DNA of 37,524 nucleotides from Clostridiales bacterium (GTDB lineage Bacteria; Bacillota; Clostridia; Lachnospirales; JAISYE01): NCBI GenBank assembly GCA_031297485.1, contig JAISYE010000003.1, positions 1 to 37,524 of the forward strand, read 5' to 3'. Shown piece by piece: positions 31,972 to 37,524 of this stretch (position 1 is its first letter; each line of letters starts with the position of its first letter). The notes under the pieces were generated by a model. It saw only the letters and a program-made list of their open reading frames with translations, ran no database searches and was not told where the DNA came from. The position numbers and the translations under genes were made by a program.

Positions 31972-33016
31972 GGTCGCAATCCTCTTTGGCGGCTGCTCGG
32001 AGGAGCATGACGTGTCGGTAAAATCCGCAATGGAGGTTGCCGCCAACATTGACACCGAAAAATACGAACCCCTGTATATCGGAATCACGAAATCCAGGCC
32101 CGACCACCCGCCCGGAGCCGGAGTTTGGAAACTCTGCGAAAAACCGCGCGCGGAATGGGAAAGCGGGGATTGCTGTTCAGCCGTGCTCTCCCCGGATAAG
32201 CACACACACGGATTGCTTGTCAAAAAAAACCACGGATATGAAACCCGCCGCGTTGACGCGGTGTTTCCGGTTTTGCACGGCAAGCAGGGGGAAGACGGCT
32301 CGATACAAGGTCTGCTGGAATTGTCCGGCATCCCCTACGTGGGCTGCGACATTCAAAGCTCCGCGGTTTGTATGGACAAATCGCTGGCCTACCTCGTTGC
32401 GAAAGATGCCGGCATAGCCACTCCCGAGTTTTGGGTTATCAATAAAGAGGACAGACCGCAGGGCGACGCGTTTACCTATCCTGTTTTTGTCAAGCCGGCG
32501 CGTTCAGGTTCCTCTTACGGCGTGACAAAAGTCAACAGCGCGGAGGGGTTGGCCGCCGCCATCGAATCGGCAGGGAAATATGACGGCAAAATCTTAATTG
32601 AGCAGGCTGTTTTAGGCTGCGAGGTCGGCTGTGCCCTGCTGGGAAACAGTCCCGAGCTGATTGCCGGCGAGGTGGACCAAATCAGGCTGCGGCACGGTAT
32701 CTTCCGCATTCATCAGGAGGCCGAGCCTGAGAAAGGCTCTGAAAACGCGGTTATAACCATACCCGCGGACCTGCCGGCAGAGGGACGGGTAAGGATACGG
32801 GAAACGGCAAAAGAAATATATAAGGCCCTGGGCTGCAGAGGCCTTGCCCGTGTGGATATGTTTTTACAAGACAACGGCCGCGTTGTGCTTAACGAAGTCA
32901 ATACCCTGCCGGGGTTCACGTCATACAGCCGTTATCCCCGTATGATGGCCGCCGCGGGCATAGGGTTTCCCGAACTGATAGACCGCCTGATTGTATCAGC
33001 GTTAAAGGGGTGTTAG
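31958..33016 (+). CDS. vanA: D-alanine--D-lactate ligase, VanA type
   Basis: About 352 residues of the ATP-grasp D-Ala-D-X ligase family; makes D-Ala-D-Lac, which replaces D-Ala-D-Ala in peptidoglycan precursors and lowers vancomycin affinity. ILFGGCSEEHDVSVKSA, HGKQGEDGSIQGLLEL, PVFVKPARSGSSYGV and EVNTLPGFTSYSRYP are diagnostic. The omega-loop FRIHQEAEPEKGSENA has the His that favours D-lactate, so a D-Lac rather than D-Ser ligase. It is about 8 residues longer than Tn1546 VanA as I recall it, explained by RPDHPPGA inserted after IGITKS. ATG 31958 follows GGAG. Confidence 0.95.
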   Translation: MDRIKVAILFGGCSEEHDVSVKSAMEVAANIDTEKYEPLYIGITKSRPDHPPGAGVWKLCEKPRAEWESGDCCSAVLSPDKHTHGLLVKKNHGYETRRVDAVFPVLHGKQGEDGSIQGLLELSGIPYVGCDIQSSAVCMDKSLAYLVAKDAGIATPEFWVINKEDRPQGDAFTYPVFVKPARSGSSYGVTKVNSAEGLAAAIESAGKYDGKILIEQAVLGCEVGCALLGNSPELIAGEVDQIRLRHGIFRIHQEAEPEKGSENAVITIPADLPAEGRVRIRETAKEIYKALGCRGLARVDMFLQDNGRVVLNEVNTLPGFTSYSRYPRMMAAAGIGFPELIDRLIVSALKGC

Positions 33017-33018
33017 GC

Positions 33019-33627
33019 ATGGAAAAGGGATTTGTTTTCTTAGATGAAATATTGCGCGGTGTCCGCTGGGACGCCAAATACGCCACTTGGGACAATTTTA
33101 CGGGGAAACCGGTAGATGGATACGAGGTCAACCGCATAGCGGGGACATACGCCGCGGCCCTTGCGCTGCGGGAGGCGCAGAAGCAGGCGGCGGCCCTTGG
33201 GTACGGTTTGCTGTTATGGGACGGGTATCGGCCCAAACGCGCGGTAGACTGCTTCCTGCGTTGGGCCGGGCAGCCGGAAGACAACCTCACAAAAGAAAGA
33301 TACTACCCGAATATCGAGCGGGCCGAGATGCTCGCTAAAGGATATGTGGCGTCACAATCAAGCCACAGCCGCGGAAGCGCTGTTGACCTTACGCTTTACC
33401 GCTTGGATACGGGCGCGCTTGTTCCCATGGGCGGCGGCTTCGATTTTATGGACGAACGTTCTCACCACGCCGCAAAAGGGATTACAAGTATGGAAGCGCA
33501 GAACCGCGGACGTTTGCGTTCCATTATGGAAAAGAGCGGCTTTGAACCCTACAGCTTCGAATGGTGGCACTATGTATTAAAAAACGAGCCATATCCGGAC
33601 AGGTATTTTGATTTCTCCGTGGCATAG
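33019..33627 (+). CDS. vanX: VanX D-Ala-D-Ala dipeptidase
   Basis: A 202-residue zinc dipeptidase, the same length as Tn1546 VanX as I recall it; hydrolyses D-Ala-D-Ala so that only D-Ala-D-Lac enters the wall. Zinc and catalytic residues are present: SSHSRGSAVDLTLYR (His, Asp), EWWHYVL (catalytic Glu and zinc His) and DGYRPKRAVDCF (Arg). ATG 33019 is 2 nt after the vanA stop; the track start at 33010 is too early. No vanY or vanZ follows in the window. Confidence 0.95.
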   Translation: MEKGFVFLDEILRGVRWDAKYATWDNFTGKPVDGYEVNRIAGTYAAALALREAQKQAAALGYGLLLWDGYRPKRAVDCFLRWAGQPEDNLTKERYYPNIERAEMLAKGYVASQSSHSRGSAVDLTLYRLDTGALVPMGGGFDFMDERSHHAAKGITSMEAQNRGRLRSIMEKSGFEPYSFEWWHYVLKNEPYPDRYFDFSVA

Positions 33628-33640
33628 AGTGATGGTCTAG

Positions 33641-33671
33641 GGGTTAGGGCGGACTGTTTTCGCCCTAACCC
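33641..33671. terminator. Bidirectional hairpin between vanX and the convergent esterase
   Basis: GGGTTAGGGCG and CGCCCTAACCC form a perfect 11-bp stem with a 9-nt loop. There is no strong T run. Its position between convergent genes suggests termination both ways. Confidence 0.55.
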
Positions 33672-33695
33672 TGGCAAATTTCAACCTTCGCGAAT

Positions 33696-34553
33696 TTACA
33701 TTTCGGGCAGGATTACATCGTGACGGATCGGGAACCATTCCTCCAACGCTTTACGCAGGGATAAGTCCCAAAAGTCCCACTCATGAGCGTATCCTGGCAC
33801 TTCGTCATACAGCACGTCATAGCCGTACTCTGTAAGCAAGTCCCGGCTTGCGTGAGCGAATACGCGGATAAAATCATTTCCCCCGCAGGTTATAAAAAAT
33901 TTTGGCAAGGGTTTGCCTTCTTTTGCGTTTTTCTTGGCTGTTACGAACAGTTCGTCATCAGGGTCGGCAAAACGTATGCCTTGTGCCGCCATTTTTTGTT
34001 CGTTTACAGAAAAATCAGTATATCCGCTGTCTCCACTGCTTTGAGCAACTACAGACATTATTGAGGCTGTGTCCATACCTCCTCCAGACATGACCAAAGC
34101 CGCTTGGCAGCGCTCACCACCGTATATTGCCCATTTTGTAGCCGCCATGGAGCCCATGGATAAACCACCAACAAAAGTGTCCTCCCTCTTTGTCGATATC
34201 GGGAACATAGACACGCACACCCGGGGCAGTTCCTTAAAAATATAATCCCAGTAACGCGCAGGCCATGGCAGTACATTGTCCGGTTGATTGATATAGCTTG
34301 AGTTATATCCGGCAGGCATAACAACAGCTATTTTATGCTCATCGGCATAGCGGACGATATTGGAAAAATTAAGATAATCGGAATCATCACCTGTACCGCC
34401 GTGAAACAGATAGAGCACTTGGAATTTCGCGCCTGGAACGTAACTGTCGGCCTTTCCCTTAGGGGCGTCGAACAATGTCCATGACGGAAGGATCATTGTG
34501 ACATTAGTTTGTTGCATTAAAGCCTGAGACAAATAATTGAATCTGACAACCAT
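33696..34553 (-). CDS. Putative esterase, esterase D/CE1-like
   Basis: A 285-residue alpha/beta hydrolase of the putative esterase family (tributyrin esterase and carbohydrate esterase 1 relatives). FQVLYLFHGGTGDDSDYL gives the oxyanion region, VGGLSMGSMAATKWA the nucleophile Ser, and YAHEWDFWDLSL the catalytic His. There is no signal peptide, so it is intracellular. AAGGAG lies just before the ATG. It follows the GPH symporter in the same direction, so it probably removes acyl groups from an imported sugar. Confidence 0.85.
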   Translation of the reverse strand: MVVRFNYLSQALMQQTNVTMILPSWTLFDAPKGKADSYVPGAKFQVLYLFHGGTGDDSDYLNFSNIVRYADEHKIAVVMPAGYNSSYINQPDNVLPWPARYWDYIFKELPRVCVSMFPISTKREDTFVGGLSMGSMAATKWAIYGGERCQAALVMSGGGMDTASIMSVVAQSSGDSGYTDFSVNEQKMAAQGIRFADPDDELFVTAKKNAKEGKPLPKFFITCGGNDFIRVFAHASRDLLTEYGYDVLYDEVPGYAHEWDFWDLSLRKALEEWFPIRHDVILPEM

Positions 34554-34596
34554 AGTAAATTTCTCCTTTCAAATTTTGGGACCTTTCGGAATTAGG

Positions 34597-36018
34597 TCAG
34601 TTCAGAGTAACAGTCATCTTAACCAGCTCCGCCGCGGGACCGTATTTCGCGGCAAGCTGGTTTTCCGCCGCTTCCTTGGTAATCTCTCCGTTATTGTACC
34701 GCGCCATTACTTGCACGTCTTTATCGCGCAGCTTGTAAAACCGCAATAGAATTAAGGCAATGCCGATTCCGCAAGCTGGCGGCAAGGTATATAACAGCCA
34801 TATCACGTTGGCGATTTCAGGGGGTTGCGCGGCGTTTTCTCCGGAAACAAACCCAAAACCTGCTAGAATCACCATTGCAATGGGTCCGCTGACGCTCCCG
34901 ACAAGTTTTGAAAAGAAAGTCTGCACAGAAGCCGCGACACCTTCCGCGCGTTCTCCGGTATGATACGTACCGTATTCCAAACAATCAGGTGTAAATGTAA
35001 AAAGGATAATATTATTGGCTCCGGTAAATATTGCTTGAAGGAAAAACAAAACATACAACAGCGTTACGTTAGAATATCCGACAAAAAATAGAACAACTCC
35101 AAATATAGCGGCCGCAATATTGCACACAATATAGAGATGATATTTGTCAATCCGCTTGATAATTGCCGGAAGGAATCCGCCAACTATCAATAGAGGAATC
35201 ATCGATATCATACTTATCACCGACGCCGCGTCCTGATTACCGATGCAATAGCGGGCAAGGTAGATTTGGATGTATTGGCTGAAATACATCAGACCGCTTA
35301 TGAACATTGCAAGGTAAAAAATAAGGAGATACTTGTTTTTTGTTACATACTTAATCATTTGCCGGATAGAAACGGATTCTTCAGGGCGGACAATCTGACG
35401 TTCTTTTGCTCTGAACAAAAGAGGGAGCATAACAAGAGCGGCGGCCGCGGTAAAAACCAACCCGACCGCAAACCAGCCTATGCGGGCCTGCAGGGCCGGT
35501 AAAGCAACACTTGCGGCTATCACGCCTATCATGGCAAAAAAGCGCCCCATAGTAAGCATCTGACCCCGCTCTTCAATATTGTCAGTCATAGAAGTAGGCA
35601 AAACGAATATTGGAACGTCGCAGAGTGTGTAAGACATATCCCATGCGATATATGCCAATGTTGCCCAAATTATTTTTAGTATTGGACTCCCTGATGAGGG
35701 TAGCAAAAAGAATACTATGCTGCTCAAAACTATTGCGGGCAGCGAAATGCGCAGCCATGGAATAAAACGCCCTTTTTTGAAGCGGATTTTGTCGATAACA
35801 GCGCCAAGCAATGGGTCATTCACTGCGTCCCATAATTTAGTAACAAGAAGAATTACCGCAATGGAAGCCGCTGTAATACCAACATCTGAAAAGAACGTCT
35901 GCATATTGATTGCGACTAGCCCATAGAAAATGTTTTGCCCTAAGAAAAAGAGCCAGTAACCGGCGCGTTCTGATTTGGACGTGCGGTAGCCGGGTTTCCC
36001 CGCCGTGTTCTTTGTCAT
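34597..36018 (-). CDS. GPH-family sugar:cation symporter (second copy)
   Basis: A 473-residue protein with about twelve membrane helices, paralogous to the symporter at 25719. The signature KLWDAVNDPLLGAVIDKIRF and GRFIPWLRIS is clear. ATG 36018 is preferred to the track start (36075) because TAGGAGG lies just upstream and the family starts near here. It forms an operon with the esterase and is divergent from the broken AraC gene at 36151, the same plan as the 23.9-27.1 kb locus. Confidence 0.9.
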   Translation of the reverse strand: MTKNTAGKPGYRTSKSERAGYWLFFLGQNIFYGLVAINMQTFFSDVGITAASIAVILLVTKLWDAVNDPLLGAVIDKIRFKKGRFIPWLRISLPAIVLSSIVFFLLPSSGSPILKIIWATLAYIAWDMSYTLCDVPIFVLPTSMTDNIEERGQMLTMGRFFAMIGVIAASVALPALQARIGWFAVGLVFTAAAALVMLPLLFRAKERQIVRPEESVSIRQMIKYVTKNKYLLIFYLAMFISGLMYFSQYIQIYLARYCIGNQDAASVISMISMIPLLIVGGFLPAIIKRIDKYHLYIVCNIAAAIFGVVLFFVGYSNVTLLYVLFFLQAIFTGANNIILFTFTPDCLEYGTYHTGERAEGVAASVQTFFSKLVGSVSGPIAMVILAGFGFVSGENAAQPPEIANVIWLLYTLPPACGIGIALILLRFYKLRDKDVQVMARYNNGEITKEAAENQLAAKYGPAAELVKMTVTLN

Positions 36019-36088
36019 AGCTGAACCTCCTATAAATGTAATTGTCAGATAAAATCTTTCTGAACTTATTGACATATTAGCAGAATCA

Positions 36089-36127
36089 TTGTATCATGGT
36101 TTCAACAATATTATCATTTTGTATCAT
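36089..36127. promoter_or_regulatory. Direct repeat between symporter and AraC genes
   Basis: TTGTATCAT occurs at 36089-36097 and 36119-36127, 30 bp apart, about three helical turns. This is typical of AraC-type binding in a divergent promoter region. Confidence 0.4.
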
Positions 36128-36150
36128 ATCCACATAGGAGGACGTGTGAA

Positions 36151-37220
36151 ATGGAATGGTATATGCCAACAGAGTATATTGATATAGAAAATGTATCAGG
36201 CTTCTTTAATGAGAAGCGAATATTCATTGATAAAATTTCCAATGTGATTTTAAGCGATAAACCAGTAGAACTGCAGGAATTAACGTTTTTTGACAAAGGG
36301 AGGGGACATAGAACCGCTCTAAGCTGCCGGCCAACGCTTTCTTTTGATTTTACCGCTAACGAGCAATCCCCTCCCTTTATTAGCAAACTGCACAAACACG
36401 ACTACTATGAAATTATTATTGCGGCCGTGGGAATTGTGGAGATGCAGATCGAATCACGGCTTTGCCAGTTGAACGAAGGCGATGTTTGCGTCTTAAACCG
36501 TTCAACACAACACGCAGAACACTTCAAGACTGGCCAAAAAGTTTTTTATATCACGATAACGCCCGAATACATAAAAAACTGGCCAAAAGATGAGGGAACG
36601 GGCCTTCCACGCTTAATCGCGAAGTTGTTTGACAAAGGCATGGATGTACCGCTTTATCAAAATAAAGACTACATTATCGCCGCGGGTTCAAACAACGATA
36701 GTCTGCCAGGCATATTATCCGTCATTGAGAATATTCGGGAGGAATTTGAGGGTAAAAAGCCGGGTTATCACTTCTTTGTACGCGGGTTATTATATCGTTT
36801 TTTCTGTACCATTACGAATTCAAAACTGTATTCAATTGAGTATATAGATTTGGGCATGGATGAGGGCTTCTCTCTTGCGTTTTCAGCGAAACAGATAATA
36901 GATAAAAACCTGCGCAGGACATCAAAGGATGAGATTGCCCAAAACTGCAATATAATGGTGAATATATAAACCAAGTATTTAAGAAACATTATGGTTATAC
37001 GATACCGGAATACAGCCGCATGGTTTGTATCCGTCAAATGGCGTCACTGCTCATTACAACAAGTATTCCCGTGGATGTTATATGCGGACAATTGGGGTTT
37101 GTCAATCGAATACATCTGTATAAATTGTTCACGAAAGAGTATGCCTGTACCCCTGATGAATACCGTAAAAATGCTGGAAGCCTTAGGGGCATAAAGGGCA
37201 AATCTTTAAGGCGTGTTTGA
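36151..37220 (+). pseudogene. AraC-family regulator with a single-base frameshift
   Basis: Residues 1-268 in the first frame include a cupin-like sensor (KLHKHDYYEIIIAAVG, LNEGDVCVLNRSTQH) and the start of the DNA-binding domain (SKDEIAQN). The frame ends at 36969. The rest of the AraC domain continues at once in another frame: QYNGEYINQVFKKHYGYTIP, then ICGQLGFVNRIHLYKLF and CTPDEYRK. One added T near 36950 (AAC-TTG-CAA-TAT) would join them as IAQNLQYNGEYI. AGGAGG precedes the start. The final stop lies inside the adjacent 90-bp repeat. The lesion could be a real mutation or a sequencing error. Confidence 0.8.
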
Positions 37221-37319
37221 AAATTCCTTAAAGCGCGAAATTTCTAATGAAACCGTTGCAATGATAGTCGAGCTTGCTCGACGCTTCGCGCTGGAATCTA
37301 GTTTTCAAACACGTCCTAG
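37206..37319 (+). repeat. 90-bp MITE-like repeat, copy 9, with nested 22-bp palindrome
   Basis: TTAAGGCGTGTTTGAAAA to TTTTCAAACACGTCCTA, interrupted by exactly 22 bp (37263-37284) between CCGTTGCAAT and TTCGCGCTGG. These flanks are contiguous in the copy at 15330-15420. Confidence 0.88.
37263..37284 (-). repeat. 22-bp palindrome, copy j (nested in a 90-bp repeat)
   Basis: GATA plus GTCGAGCTTGCTCGAC plus GC, exact consensus, in the opposite orientation to the nested copy at 19952 and at a different point of the repeat. Confidence 0.9.
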
Positions 37320-37375
37320 AACTGGGATAAAACTGGCGGATTATGAGGAGATAAAAAAATTAAGGAGGTTGTTTT

Positions 37376-37524
37376 GTGAATTTAATACATGGGGATCCTT
37401 CTTATATTGAGAGAGGTTCTTCATTTTTTGAGGAATTTATCACAAAAGGAGCATTATACATTGATAAAACCGGATTTATTGAGCATGTGTTAGATAGGAC
37501 AAGTAAGGTATTGCTGATCACTCG
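37376..37524 (+). CDS. AAA-ATPase-like / PD-(D/E)XK protein (5' end only)
   Basis: A GTG start 6 nt after AAGGAGGT opens a frame to the window end. GSSFFEEFITKGALYIDKTG followed by FIEHVLDRTSKVLLITR matches the N-terminus of the large AAA-ATPase-like proteins common in Clostridia and Bacteroidetes, where the next residues would be the P-loop region (PRRFGKT) and the C-terminus a PD-(D/E)XK nuclease-like domain. The function is not established; these proteins are often multicopy. Confidence 0.75.
   Translation, partial: MNLIHGDPSYIERGSSFFEEFITKGALYIDKTGFIEHVLDRTSKVLLIT

Overview
The window looks like chromosome of a member of the Bacillota, most likely class Clostridia. It carries codY beside topA, strong AGGAGG-type ribosome binding sites, LplABC-type sugar importers without a local ATPase, a CodY-type winged helix, an AbiE toxin-antitoxin pair and a vancomycin-resistance operon. 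Coding DNA is moderately GC-rich. The intergenic DNA is unusual because it is packed with small hairpin repeats of several families. All family assignments come from reading motifs and from memory of family members; no search was run.

Layout. 1-129: the end of an IS5-type transposase. 445-1836 (-): an RlmD/TrmA-type rRNA uracil methyltransferase. 2285-3499: a lipoprotein with a Tyr/Asp-rich tail. 3770-5211 (-): an abiEi-abiEii type IV toxin-antitoxin pair. 5523-14850: a pectin (rhamnogalacturonan I) locus with an AraC regulator, two permeases and a binding lipoprotein, a GH105 unsaturated glucuronyl hydrolase, a GH112 phosphorylase (probably galactosyl-rhamnose) and an L-rhamnose mutarotase. 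15538-16557: an FtsJ/RlmM-like methyltransferase. 16765-19578 (-): topA and codY. 20010-21828: vanR-vanS. 22095-27092: an esterase and metallo-hydrolase pair, an AraC regulator, a ChbG/YdjC deacetylase and a GPH sugar symporter. 27285-27640: a broken DUF3990 gene. 28063-30219 (-): a small HTH protein with a second two-component system. 30958-33627: vanH-vanA-vanX. 33696-37220: an esterase, a second GPH symporter and a frameshifted AraC gene. 37376-end: the start of an AAA-ATPase-like gene.

How the genes work together. The van genes resemble the Tn1546 VanA type closely as I remember those proteins. Together they make D-Lac, ligate D-Ala-D-Lac and destroy D-Ala-D-Ala, under VanRS control. Here, though, vanRS and vanHAX are about 9 kb apart, and the block between them is bracketed by same-orientation copies of a composite repeat. 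The pectin locus would import RG-I oligosaccharides, remove the unsaturated end sugar, phosphorolyse Gal-Rha and feed L-rhamnose into catabolism.

The most novel signal is a 22-bp near-palindrome (core GTCGAGCTTGCTCGAC, flanked by GATA and GC) present about ten times. Empty and filled sites can be compared inside this window: two copies of a 90-bp repeat, two sites in a composite repeat, one arm of a terminator hairpin, and a broken DUF3990 reading frame. In each case exactly 22 bp has been added with no target duplication, and in both orientations. This looks like an undescribed miniature mobile palindrome. Around it are a 90-bp MITE-like family (9 copies), a 97-99-bp MITE whose end matches the end of the IS5-type element at position 1, and a composite hairpin module that supplies the stop codons of several genes.
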